DNA from: Boesenbergia rotunda
Lineage: Eukaryota > Streptophyta > Magnoliopsida > Zingiberales > Zingiberaceae
Length of the DNA: 64,000 bases
Direction: 5' to 3'
NCBI GenBank assembly: GCA_024364735.1
Contig: JAGFNQ010005186.1
Location: forward strand, 294,862-358,861
The translations under genes were made by a program, and so were the position numbers. Under the pieces are notes generated by a model. It worked only from the letters and a program-made list of their open reading frames with translations, was not told the DNA's origin and ran no database searches. Shown here piece after piece: positions 1 through 11,162 of this stretch. Within the stretch, counting starts at the first letter, position 1. Each line of letters starts with the position of its first letter.

Positions 1-8
1 CCACATCA

Positions 9-1019
9 TCAGAGATCAAATTCATCGCCCAGCAAAATTTTATACAGATCTTCCCAGCTACTTGAAGCATCACTTGCTTGTCCAAGCTGCACCGAGGGAG
101 TGAGGAAGTTACTGCATTCATTGTTTTCTTCCTCAAGCTGAACCAACGGGGCAAGAAGCTGGGTGCAGAACGCCGGGTCCTCACCACCACAAGAAGGAGA
201 CAGCTGCAGCCAAGGAGAGAGGATGTTACTGTGTTCATTTTCTTCCTCATCAAGCTGAACCAACGATGGAAGAAGCTGGGTGCAGAACGCCTGGTCCTCA
301 TCACAAGAAGAAGGAGACGGTTCAAGAGATTGTTCAACAAACATTGGCAGCTGCCAATTACACGCCCTCTTGGCCGGCGGCTGTGCAGCGCATTCAGGAA
401 ACAGAGACAACTCATGCGGCTCCGTCGTCGGAAGGTTGGCAGCCTCATGCGATCTCTTAGGCTGCGGCTGTGCAGTGCATTCAGGAAACAGAGCCTGCGT
501 CGTCGGAAAGTTGGAGGCCGATCGCTTCTTGATCTTGCCGGACGCCGCCCTATTTTTGATGTGACATAGGACTTGCGTCTGGAAAACGCCGCCGGCGGAG
601 GAAAGTTCATATTCGTGCATTATCCAGCCAGAGTTTTTATTCTTGCCATCATTAAAGGATAAGTTGCTTTTGCTACCAACGGCGATCTCCCTTCCTTCGG
701 CATCGAGCGCGGTCACCGATTCTTCTTTCTTACTGTATAGGGTCCAAGTCCCCGTTCCAGCCCTTCGATCCACCCTGGTCCCGACAGCATTCTTGCGCTT
801 TCTCACGGCGAAAAAGTAGGCTTCTTGGTCGCCGTCCTTCAAAAGATTCCACGGTTCGGTGCCGTAGACGTCGGCTTCGACGACCGCCGTGGACGGCAAA
901 AGATTTCCAGCCACTTTATTGGCCAGATAGTCGAGAATGAGCTCTTCATCCGTGGGGAGGAAGCGGTAGCCGATCGGGACTCGCGTTGTCGCCGTTCCGC
1001 CGCCTCGCGTCGTCGCCAT
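9..1019 (-). CDS. NAC-domain transcription factor, single exon
   Basis: The 336-aa product is a NAC-family DNA-binding regulator expected in the nucleus. The NAC domain spans about residues 14-160. Its subdomains appear in order: GYRFLPTDEELI (A), DVYGTEPWNL (B), YFFAVRKRK and GTRVDRRAGTGTWT (C), WIMHEYEL (D) and VLCHIKNR (E). The C-terminal activation region is acidic and Gln/Leu-rich, and contains a tandem 39-residue repeat (about 235-273 and 274-312, each with an AFCTQLL core). A smaller LFPEC motif occurs twice near 177 and 206. Most plant NAC genes have introns in the domain, whereas this one reads through without any, which may mean retroposition or intron loss. The start is the first ATG, just ahead of the NAC domain. 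The frame is open to a TGA near the window edge and no lesion is seen. The exact NAC subgroup is not determined. Confidence 0.9.
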   Translation of the reverse strand: MATTRGGGTATTRVPIGYRFLPTDEELILDYLANKVAGNLLPSTAVVEADVYGTEPWNLLKDGDQEAYFFAVRKRKNAVGTRVDRRAGTGTWTLYSKKEESVTALDAEGREIAVGSKSNLSFNDGKNKNSGWIMHEYELSSAGGVFQTQVLCHIKNRAASGKIKKRSASNFPTTQALFPECTAQPQPKRSHEAANLPTTEPHELSLFPECAAQPPAKRACNWQLPMFVEQSLEPSPSSCDEDQAFCTQLLPSLVQLDEEENEHSNILSPWLQLSPSCGGEDPAFCTQLLAPLVQLEEENNECSNFLTPSVQLGQASDASSSWEDLYKILLGDEFDL

Positions 1020-1282
1020 CCCGAATTCCGGTATTCGCGTCGTCGTCGGGTCGGAGTCAGTAAGGTAAAAAGTGAAGTTTCAGTGTAAATTTACTAATAA
1101 ATAGGGTCCGGGTTCCGGACCCGGGCCGGACCGTAATCGGGTCAAAAGTCCTCTGTTACCGGTTGCGATATTGTAACCCTCCCTTTCCCTTTCGCTCGCA
1201 GAACTCGTGTCCCCAAATCGACAAGCATCCGCAGGAATTCCCCCTCATTGTCATCCATCCCCTTTCAATCTTTGCAACCTCT
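1020..1282. promoter_or_regulatory. Upstream region of the NAC gene with a GC-rich hairpin
   Basis: This is the space between the NAC start codon and the TOR-like fragment. An AT-rich stretch at 1086-1103 (CTATTTATTAG on the minus strand) could serve as a TATA region for the NAC gene. Next to it, 1104-1111 and 1115-1122 are perfect 8-bp inverted repeats (GGGTCCGG/CCGGACCC), and another CCGGACC follows at 1126. The hairpin is seen directly; a promoter role is inferred. Confidence 0.3.
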
Positions 1283-1622
1283 CTTTTACGTATACCAGCT
1301 GAACGTGCTAGTGGTTTTATTGCTCTTGGAGAAATGACTGGCGTTTTAGATAGTGAACTCATTCCCTGCATTTGCGCGATGCGGTATGTATCTTGTTTCT
1401 TTGTTGACTTGTTGTTCAGTATTTTTCACCAGATATCATGTAAAGCTTGTAGATTGCTTCTCGGAGGGGGAGACCAACTCTAGAGGCTTTGGCTTGTGTT
1501 GGAAGCTTTGCTCAAGCGATGGGCCCTGCTATGGAGTCTCATGGTCGCAGTCTCTTGGATTCAATGTTTTCTTCTGGTCTGTCTGCTAATCTTGTAAAAG
1601 ATCTTGAACAAATTACTCTCAG
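1283..1622 (+). pseudogene. TOR: Fragment of TOR kinase (two exon-like pieces)
   Basis: Two pieces resemble the HEAT-repeat region of the plant Target Of Rapamycin kinase. The first, 1283-1382, encodes LLRIPAERASGFIALGEM followed by a GALDGEL-like stretch and ends at a plausible donor (GCG|GTATGT). The second, 1462-1622, begins RRGRPTLEALACVGS, continues with AQAMGPAMESH and SLLDSMFSSGLSANLV, and ends at CTCAG|GTTTGG. The two pieces are in different frames, the joining residues are degraded, and no kinase, FAT or FRB region follows. TOR is a protein of roughly 2,400 residues, so this is a small relic. The assignment rests on recalled family motifs. Confidence 0.6.
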
Positions 1623-2130
1623 GTTTGGTTGAAAACTTAGAGCTGCTAACCTTTTTCTGTTTGTCAATTTGATAATTTATGACCTAGCTAAATTTGTGCT
1701 TGCCTCTGTAGATTCTATTGCGATGCATTTGGGGCTCCTAATTATTTTTTTTGGCTCATAAATTTCTTGTTTTTTTTAATGTTTTGCATCAGAACTATGC
1801 TCGGTGTTTGATTCTTAGGGTCCTAGCTTGTTTTGGTGTTGATAATTTCCAATGCGAAAGGTGAAAACTTTGGCATGTTAAGTTATAAAGCAGACGATAT
1901 TATGTTTGTATCTTTTCTTGGTCTTCGATGCCTGGAGGATTCGATTTTGAAACTGTCGACTTTTTCTTTGAGTCAATTAATGTTATCAATTGTTACGCTG
2001 ATGAATAATTAGTTCGAATTTGTTTTGCTTGTTGATTCTGAAAAATATGTACTTTGCCCATATAACTCTATGGCATGTTAGATTTTTTGAAGAGGCATTG
2101 CTTCTTAATTTCATATTTATGGATGTGCAG

Positions 2131-4365
2131 ATGGCGACAAAGGCGTTAACAAAAGAGGCAATTGCTATGACTGGGAAGAAGATGAACATGAGATTAGGTT
2201 TGTCAGGAATTTTCCGTTGCATCTGAAATTATTCTATCAGAATAACTTCATCCTAATACGACTTCACATATTTAATTGTAGATGATATTATTAAAATGTC
2301 GAAGAAAAATGCTGCTAAATGGAAAAGACCTCCGATTCTTGCCAGCAAAGTTTTTTTTTTCTTTTCAAATTATTAAACAGTTGCTGACAAAATTCTTTGA
2401 CTTTAGATTAAAAACCAAGGCTTTCAGAATAGGAATCCTTCCCATGATAACGCCATGCTACAGAGAGCTTCATGGATTCTAGATCATCAATTAGACAGGT
2501 AATAACTAGTATACTGTGTTTTTCTAGTGGATATTTATACTGTACATTTATTAATCTGTTGTTGACCATCAATGTTCAGGGTGTGCTTGCAAAGAGAAGG
2601 TCAAATTTTAATGGGAATAAATTCCCAGTAATCACAGAAGTGGCTAGGAAGGCTGCTGCCATATCTGTCCAGAACACGATGATAAATCAGAATGGCAGAA
2701 GGATCTTAGTCTTTTTCACCTTTTTTATCTTTTATCTTACATTATTGTTTCTGTTATAGCCCAGATTATAAAGCTTTTATTGTGTCTGAATTTCTTTCAG
2801 GTAAATGTGGTTCTTATTTAAAACACACAGACTTCATATTTGTGCTATCATATTGTTGTAGCTATCCACTGTTGTTTTCTGGACCCGCAGCTGTTAAGCA
2901 CTTTGAACTGCACCTTCAATACTGTATTACCAAAATCTGCTCTGGTCGCACTTTTGTGTGTTGTAGGATTACCATGTTCCACCCAATGTTGGTTTTTGAC
3001 CACTTGGATATCTCAAAGTCATCTACATTTTGGGTTAGGATGGATAAACATGGCTTATAAAAGATTACTGTGCATTAAGAGTATTCTTTATTATTGGATT
3101 ATGAGAAGATTGCTTCTATCTATCGAACAATTGAAAAAAAAATTGAAATAAATGATACATTTCTTGGTTAGATTTGGGTTGAAGGTATTATGTTTGACAT
3201 CTAGTTAACACGGGAGCACATGTTTATTTAGCCAAATTCCTGGAGTTTTCTTCGAAATGGGCGAGGCTTTCCATTGCACCTTCCTAACAAAGATTTTTAG
3301 ATCAGTTCCATCGTAGAACAATAATTTGCCCTTCAGATGTATTCAGTTTCATGATATGACACTGTTTAATCTCTCCATCACAAATGCCTGCTAGGTTTTG
3401 TTTTGGCATGGAGAGGGAATCTGCTATGGAATCTATTGTTTCGGGGTGTGGATGAGGATGCTAATGTTTAAGCTCAGAGGAGGAAGCTGAGAAGAAAGCT
3501 GGCTGCCTGTGTCAGGGATCTCGCATGCCATCGGTGGGTGTAATGAAAAGTTTTGCAGACCTACATGGCTAGAGATAAGATACCTTGATCTCATTGCTGG
3601 TTGAGCCAAATCCTGCTGGTTTAATAGACATGGAATCTACTAAGCACAGGCTTGTTTAATGTGGCGAGCATTATAATGTTCTTAAGAGATGAACCTGAAG
3701 GATTATTTTATGGAGCCTGAAGTACTGTTGTGAGTATAAGGGTCACAAACTGTTTCAACCAACTTCAGTGGTCTATTTTTGCTTCATAATGATGAGAAAC
3801 GTTGCACTTGTTTGGCACAACATCCTTTCTACCTCTTTCTCAAAACATCTACATTTGCCTCTCAAGGATGTTGTAGATCTGGAGCATGGTGATGGAGGCA
3901 AAGCAGTCCAATCTGTTTCTAGTTTCCTCTCATTACCATATTACTGTGACTAGTTAATTAAACTCAATTCTTTTCTTTTAAACGAATGGTAAGTTCTCAA
4001 GTGCCTTTATGGTTGGTATTTTACCTACCAGGAAGAAAATATTCTGACTCAAATTATGTTTTGCTTATAATAGTTTTATCCTCTAATTTTGAGATCGAGC
4101 TTACTGATGCAGGTTGTTGACACCAACCCCTTCAAAGGAGTGCTAATGCTTGGCTCCACTAGCAAGGTAACTTCTTATAAGCGCAAATTGTTAATCCTTA
4201 TGTTTGATTTGATGACTTCCCTTGACCTTTTTATGGATCAATTAAGAGCAGCAGTTATATTGTGTATCTATTATATTTGGGAGGATAATATCGTTTACTA
4301 GCGTACTGTTACACACATCTGTCTTGCAGCAGCAGCACAAAGCTCTTCAGGATGACCTTCAGTAA
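2131..4365 (+). pseudogene. Small gene with UAP56-binding motif (mRNA-export adaptor-like), frameshifted
   Basis: Exon 1 (2131-2197) and exon 2 (2282-2349) join in phase to give MATKALTKEAIAMTGKKMN followed by MRLDDIIKMSKKN. The LDDIIKMSKKN segment matches the UAP56-binding motif of mRNA-export adaptors (UIF/FYTTD1, ALY). Exon 3 (2407-2498) reads KNQGFQNRNPSHDNAMLQR, then must shift frame to give MDSRSSIRQ, which joins in phase to exon 4 (from 2580: GVLAKRRSNFNG, ITEVARKAAA). Exon 3 therefore seems to lack one base near 2467-2471. Two more exon-like pieces have good splice sites: 4113-4166 (VVDTNPFKGVLMLGSTSK) and 4330-4365 (QQHKALQDDLQ, stop). The intervening region around 2800-3100 is not resolved. 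It is either a recent pseudogene or a gene with a single-base sequence error. Family recognition is from motifs only. Confidence 0.55.
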
Positions 4366-6672
4366 AATTTCTCTTCCTTTTTTATGTTACACTTTTAGCA
4401 AGTCTTGTTTATCTAACGTGAGTAGTTTCCTCAAGTTACCTGTCTTCATTGCTGGTTGTTCGTTTTATCTTAATCTGAATTGCTCAAGTTACCTGACTTC
4501 ATTGCTGGAATCGGGTATTTTAAATCATAGAAAATACTAGTTCGTAGTTGGAGCAGATTAAGAAAGTTTGCTGTTTGAATCGGACGATTCATTAATATAA
4601 TAATATTTGGTTGAGAATTTCATTTTACCCTTCATAATTTTTGTTTTTTTATAAGGCTTTACCAAAAGATCCGCAGCTCACTCTTCAGTCTTCACAGTTT
4701 AGTTTATTTCAATAAATAATTCGGCAATTAGAGGTTTTAAATTTTGTAATATTTTTTGAAATATTATAATTACTGAGAATATGTCACGGTCATATTTAAA
4801 TTATAATAATAAAAAGGCTAAAAATGAACGAGGAAATCGTTCTTTAAATAATTAATTTATTAAGAATGTGCCATGCTCATATCATACATTAAATAATTTA
4901 TTTATTTATTTTTATTAGTAATTGATGCCTAATTATCAAGTGATAAACTCTGTTGACTTAAAATATTTAACGTCCTCAAAGTCTGAATATGATTATAATA
5001 TTCTTATTTTTTCTTAGAATTTACTTATGTTTATTTTATTACATTTTGAGATCGTTTTTGTTTCTTAATTTTGAGTTTTGTAGCATAGTAAAATACTTTT
5101 GATTAAGCTGGAAGAGTATTTTTTTAAAAAATAAGCGTCTCTTTTATAAATTATGATTTGAACGAATGTAGATGGATGAGTAGTTTTGAAATATAAGTGT
5201 CTTTTTTCATAAATTTCAAAATATAATATGCATTTTTCCTATCTTTAAGCGTATTTTGGACAAATTATATTATTTTTTAATAAAAAAATAATAATGCCAT
5301 ATTTTATTATATAGCTCTTTTGAATATGTTGTTGCCTTGCAATAAGGACAAATACTATTGATATTGTTAGGTGTTCGTTAATATAACAAAAGAATATTTT
5401 TATTTTTTAAAAATTTGTATATATTTTTTCATTTAGTGATGGTAAATTATTTTATATCTGTATTAACTTTTCGTATTTTACTTTTTTAAATTACATTAAT
5501 TAATATTAGCAATAAAATTTCATGCGGTTAGTTAGTATGATGTGATATTTCAAACTCACTACATTGATATATTATTGGCTTGTTAACTTACATTAAACAT
5601 ATTTAAAAAAAAAGGAAAAAACAATTTTTTTTAGAAAAGTATTTTTGTTTTCAGGTTTCGAGGTAGACTATAATTTTTTCCTTAAAATAGATAATCTTTT
5701 TATCATTCCTAAAATAGATAATTTTCACTCCAACATCTGGGAAATCTAGAGTAGTCGTTCACGTGGGGTGAATTGATGATTAATACGTGAGTATTGTCAC
5801 ATAGAGTAGTTCGACGTCAATGAATCTATATAGATTTTATTCTTGTTAAATTTTGCTAAAATATGGTATTGATATTCTAAATATGGGTTTAACAAATTTA
5901 TTAATATATTTAAAAAAAATTATGATTTTTGAAGACCAATGTTGCATTGCGACAAAACAAAAAAAATATTGGACTAGATAGAAGATGAATCTGGGTGACC
6001 GATCCGATTTCAAAAAGTTTTTCATCTATTATCAAGATAAATTGAGAAGTGTTGTGATAGACAATTTAAAAACTCAATATCTCAACGTTCATGCTTCATC
6101 TGGAGGAACATTGCGGCAAAACAAGGTTGCTTGGAGGATGGAACGACAGTATCATTGTAGTAAATCTCGTTCTCAGTGAATTTCTTCTGCGTCGTAGACT
6201 AAGAAGTAATTATAATATTTTCAACTAAATTTGTAATAACTCATTTCATCGCAGAGTTTTATTTAATATTTATTATTATTATTATTATTATTTAGAATTG
6301 AACATGTTGTCAGAAGTTCAGCAGTAGTGTATAGACACGTGTGATGTTGTATAAGAAAAGAACAACGATACGCAATAAATTTGTAGCATAAATTTATAGC
6401 ATGAAACCAACACGAATGCATGACATTTTTTATATACACATTCGATTGCCACTTGACACTAACGGTGATCTCTGATCGTTAACCCGAATCAAATTATATC
6501 CTGAGAGGTATAGTAAATTCGTCGGAATCATTATAATTAAAATGTCATCTTATTCATGTTAGATTTTATGTTATAAATTTATTCTGCATATTATTTTTCA
6601 TAAGAAAAATACGGTTTGCTATAATGCATTAAACTGATGTTTCGGATTTAAAATCTTTAATTGATAAAATAA
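4366..6672. other. AT-rich intergenic DNA, no gene seen
   Basis: This stretch has long A and T runs, an ATT microsatellite at about 6270-6292, and no reading frame resembling a protein. Around 6450-6540 a short piece (GATCTCTGATCGTTAACC, then a CCGAATCAAA-like stretch) resembles part of the foldback repeat at 15263-15635, so it is likely a fragment of the same element. Confidence 0.5.
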
Positions 6673-7041
6673 CGGTGAATTGCAGTAAACTCCCTAATGG
6701 GGAGTTAAACTTTGCATTCAGTCCCCATTTGTGTTTTTCTATGTGTTAACCTCCCTAATGAATTGAGTATGAAAGAGTGAAAATTGAGTATATATCAGTG
6801 AAAAATGAGTATAAAAGAATGAAAAGTGAGTATAAAAGAGTGAAAATTGAGTATGCAGTTTTTTATGTGGTGGATGGAACCTTATATACTCAATTTTCTA
6901 ACTTTTATACTTAACTTTCTAATTTTTATACTCACAAAGCTGTCTTGTCAATCCCATCAGGGACTGCATGTAAAAAAAAATTTGGGTAGGGATTGCATGC
7001 AAATTCAAGTTTGGAAGTGGGGAGTTAAAGCAAATTTACCC
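6673..7041. mobile_element. MITE with 9-bp target duplication (Mutator-type)
   Basis: The 369-bp element is flanked by identical 9-bp copies of ATAAAATAA (6664-6672 and 7042-7050). The left end (CGGTGAATTGCAGTAAACTC) and the inverted right end (GGGTAAATTTGCTTTAACTC) form imperfect terminal inverted repeats. The inside carries a degenerate series of GAGTATAAAAGAGTGAAAA-like repeats and their inverse, so the transcript could fold into a hairpin. The 9-bp duplication fits the Mutator superfamily. It carries no coding capacity. Confidence 0.75.
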
Positions 7042-7424
7042 ATAAAATAATGTTTGTTAAATTTTAAGGAGGCCCTAGAAATGTTGGAATTTTATTTTTT
7101 AATAAAAAAATTAAATCGACTTTCTGGACTCATATATTCAATTTAACTTTTTATTCTTTTGAATCAATCGACAAACTCCATCACATAGCAAATGAGATGT
7201 AGAAGTCCAGAAATATTTTAAAAGATAATGGAATCAAACGAGAAATTTTTTAAAATATCGCTAAAGTTTTAATCAAGTTTAAATTATATCCTTAAAATTT
7301 ATTCGGACTCATTTATGTCCCTTTTGTTTTATAAAGTATCCCAAGTATATCTCTATCGTCAGTTCTTCGTTATCTATAACAGAAGCTCTGTCACATGAGA
7401 CGAACGTGAGATAAAATCTGTTCT

Positions 7425-7568
7425 TGGCAACGGTGATGTTGGCGTTGGGGCCGATCACCGCCAGCGACGGCGGCGGCGTCGAGTGGCGGCCACGCGAGGT
7501 CGTTCTTGAGGAGCACGATGCCCTGGCACGCGGCCTCGCGGGCAAGCTCCTGGTTGGTGATGGTGCAT
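7425..7568 (-). pseudogene. Fragment of a GH3 beta-xylosidase
   Basis: On the minus strand one frame reads QELAREAACQGIVLLKND and, after a frame change, another reads SLAVIGPNANITVAKN. These two blocks occur in this order in plant glycoside hydrolase family 3 beta-xylosidase/arabinofuranosidases (cell-wall enzymes). The piece is GC-rich inside very AT-rich surroundings, which supports a captured or relic exon. Nothing else of the roughly 770-residue enzyme is visible nearby. Confidence 0.65.
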
Positions 7569-7837
7569 ATGTCGTCAGGCCCTAGGTTCCTGAGGAAGCT
7601 GCACTAAAACTCCTGAGGAAGCTGGAGCTTCCTAATGTTCTCGGCCTTAGCTTTTTGAGCTCTTCAACATAAGTCAATATCCCATTATATAATTTTTTTT
7701 TCATCATCATAAAACCCTAATAATTGTGTTGTTTTGTAGTGGTGCAAAACCAGAGAACCTATTATGACTAAGGAACGACATTGCTGCAATTTCTAAAAAC
7801 ATCACTTGGGAACTGACAAAAATTGATCGAAATAGAA

Positions 7838-9930
7838 TCGGCAATTTACCAAGGGCGTACCTAAGAATTGAAAATTATCAATTCACGTACTATGTTTTAT
7901 TTTACCAAAGGGCGCAGGCTTTATGTGAACTTCCTCTTATACTCCTCCTTCTAACTACTGTCTTTCTCTTTCTCTTTCAATAACAAATTTCGAGACGTCT
8001 GCACATGTTTTTTCAGACTTTTATTTTAAAATAATATATTATAGAATCGGCGCTAAAAACGTAAGGTGAAAATTAAAAAAATATTTCAGTTAAAAAATAT
8101 CTCATCCAACGTGGTTTAAAAATATAAATAAATAATTTTTATATTTGATTAATAGAAATTAATATATTAAATAATATTTAATAAATATATTAATATATAA
8201 AAAATTTTGAAAAAAAGCCATAAAAAACTTTGAAAAAAAAGCGTTCGCTGAAATCAATAAAAAAAAGCGTGGCCGCTGGGCCTGAAATCAATAGATTTCA
8301 GGTCCACGTTGGACCTGAAATCAAAATATTTCAGGCTGATTGTGGACCTGAAATATTTTTATTTCAGGCCTAGCGTGGGCCTGAAATTTTTTATTCAGGC
8401 CCGACGTGGACTCAAATTTTTTTCTATTTTAAAAATATATTAATATATAAAAAAACCTATCAAAACACTTAATTTCAGATTAAAACGCAGGGTCTGAAGT
8501 CACGCTAGGAGGGCCTGAACATAGATGTGATGTCCATCAGTGGCTTTTGGTCAAAACCCATTGATATTTCTAAACTACTCCTATTGCATTGGTAATATCT
8601 AATATATAGATGGTTGGACACCTACAATATCATCTCCTACCTCTAACCTCTCTATTCATATGGAGTTTTCAGAAATTCAGATATGAGAGGTCCATCAGTG
8701 GGTTTAGGTCAAAACCCACTGATGGACCTACTATATCTGGATTTCTGAAAACTCCATATGAATAGAGAGGGTAGAGGTAGGAGATGATGCTTTAGGTGTC
8801 CAAACATCTATATATTAGATATCACCAATGAAATAGGAGTAGTTTAGAAATATCAGTGGGTTTTGACCAAAACCCACTGATGGACCTCCCATATCTGGAT
8901 TTCTGAAAACTCCATATGAATAGAGAGGTTAGAGGTAGGAGATGATGTTGTAGGTGTCCAACCATCTATATATTAGATATTACCAATGCAATAGGAGTAG
9001 TTTGGAAATATCAGTGGGTTTTGACCAAAACCCACTGATGGACCTATCATATTTGGATTTCTGAAAACTCCATATGAATAGAGAGGGTAGAGGTAGGAGA
9101 TGATGTTTTAGGTGTCCAAACATCTATATATTAGATATCACCAATACAATAGGAGTAGTTTAGAAATATCAGTGGGTTTTGACCAAAACCCACTGATGGA
9201 CATTACATCTATGTTCAGGCCCTCCTAGTGTGACTTCAGACCCTACGTTTTAATCTAAAATTAAGTGTTTTGATAGGTTTTTTATATATTAATATATTTT
9301 TAAAATAGAAAAAAATTTTGAGTCCACGTCGGGTCTGAATCAAAAGATTTCAGCCCAACGTGGGTCTGAAATAAAAAATTCCAGGCCCACGTTGGGCCTG
9401 AAATATTTTCATTTCAGGCCTAGGGTGGACCTGAAATAAAAATATTTCTTATGGGCCTGAAATCAATAGATTTCAGGCTCATGCTTTTTTTTATTGATTT
9501 CAGCCAACACTTTTTTCAAATTTTTTTTATATGGCTGTTTTTTTTTCAAATTGTTTTTATATATTAATATATTTATTAAATATTATTAATATATTAATTT
9601 TTATTAATCAAATATAAAAATTATTTATTTATATTTTTAAATACGTTGGATGAGATATTTTTTAACTGAAATATTTTTTTGATTTTACCTTACGTTTTTA
9701 GTGTCGATTTCATAATATATTATTTTAAAATAAAAGTCTGAAAAAATATGTGCAAACGTCTCAAAATTTGTTACTGAGAGAGAGAAAGAGAAATACAGTA
9801 GTTAGAAGGAGGAGTGTAAGAGGAAGTTCACATGAAAGCTTGTACCTTTGGTAAAATAGAAATTATGATATGTGAATTGATAAATTCAATTCTTAAGTAC
9901 GTTCTTTGATAAATTACCGATAAATCAGAG
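7838..9930. mobile_element. Foldback element with very long terminal inverted repeats
   Basis: The left arm (about 7838-8703) is the inverse of the right side of the element (to about 9930), with high similarity over 600-860 bp. Matching anchors include TTTACCAAGGGCGTACCTAA near 7850 with its inverse near 9900, ATCTCATCCAACG near 8100 with its inverse at 9650, and AGGGCCTGAACATAGATGT near 8510 with its inverse at 9207. The centre holds a 158-bp repeat array. No transposase ORF is visible. Terminal sequence and arm content resemble the larger element at 10515-14461, so both appear to be non-autonomous members of one long-TIR (probably Mutator-like) group. No clear target duplication was found. 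Confidence 0.75.
8545..9194. repeat. 158-bp repeat array at the core of the foldback element
   Basis: Three direct units of 158 bp begin at about 8721, 8879 and 9037, each starting GATGGACC and ending in a CAGTGGGTTTTGACC-type segment. A fourth copy lies in inverted orientation at about 8545-8703, so it pairs with the first direct unit across a centre near 8705-8720. Units differ by only a few substitutions. Confidence 0.85.
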
Positions 9931-10505
9931 TAGTTAAAGCAAGACCAGTATTATAAATAATTATGTATTATATAAATAGCCAATAACATCCAAGCCCACA
10001 CGAGGGAGAATGTATTTTATAAAATATGTTCTTAGTATCCAATCAAACTTAGAAAACACATCATCAGAATAATAAATGTAAATAATTTTAATATAAATTA
10101 CAATACTTGACATAGCCTCAAATATTTTGCAAATAATAAAAAATATGCAAGCATGGGACTTTTATCATAAGTTGGTCCAATGTACGAGGAATCAAAACCT
10201 CTCAATTAACTATTTATTTGAACTACCTGAAAAACATATTCTTGTGCAAAGGCAGAAGTCGGTCACTGCAAATAAGAACTCACGTAAATTCAAAAGAATA
10301 TATATTATGTAACATTGCCAAAAATCATGTTAGCATTACGACTTTCATGGATAGACAAAGTTTTTAGGATCTGGTATTGCAAAGCTAAAGAATAGAGAAA
10401 AGCAAGAAATATTTTTGCAAATAAAGAAAAATTTATGTAATGGAATACCTCGACAGAAATATTTTAACAAACAAAGAAGTAATGTATCAATATGTTATAG
10501 CCAAT
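9931..10505. other. AT-rich spacer between two long-TIR elements
   Basis: Only AT-rich sequence is seen here, with short open frames that resemble nothing known. No gene or RNA feature is supported. Confidence 0.4.
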
Positions 10506-11162
10506 TTTTCATATAAAACTGTTTCGGCTTTTTACCAAAGGACGTATCTAAGAATTGATATTTACCAAAAGTCGTACCATAGTTTCATTTTTACCAAACG
10601 GTACATTCATTTTTGTGAACTTCTTCTTATACCCCTCCCGTCAAGAAATGTCTTTTTAATTCACAGTTTCGAGACATCCGAACCACTTTACAGTTGTCTC
10701 ATTTTAAAATAATATTTTATGGTTCGGATGCCCCAGGGAGTCCAATTTTTCTCCTTTCGCTCTCAGCGCTACAACGTAATTGTTATCGTCGAAGGTTGAG
10801 GACATTGTGCGCGCCCTAGCTGTGCTTTAGTCGCGAGCTCATCCTCCCAATCCCTCCCTCCAACCAAAACCCTAGGGAAGTCTCCAAAGTGTTTGCGTGT
10901 GTCCCTGAGGTGGCTTTAATTAGTTGTATTGAAGTCCAGACTGATCGGCATTCTCCAAAGTAGGGGTTAAGGTTTTTACCAAGGTTTATTTTTTTGATAA
11001 TGGCAGGAAAAAGGTCTGTGGGTGTTTCAGCCTCTTCTTCCTTGGGATTATCCATCAAGGTATGTTAGCGATAGTGTTAGGTCAAAACAGCAGAGTTTGT
11101 GCATATGTTTAAAATTATTTTTGCTTAATAAATTTGTAATGTATAAAATCTGTAAGCTTCGG

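Noticed and set aside
8545..9194. CRISPR-like regular repeats
   Set aside because: The repeats are 158-bp transposon units in a plant genome with no spacers and an inverted member, so they are not a CRISPR array.
10816..11058. Protein shared with 13921-14163
   Set aside because: The two frames are similar only because they lie in the two inverted arms of one transposon; they match no known protein.
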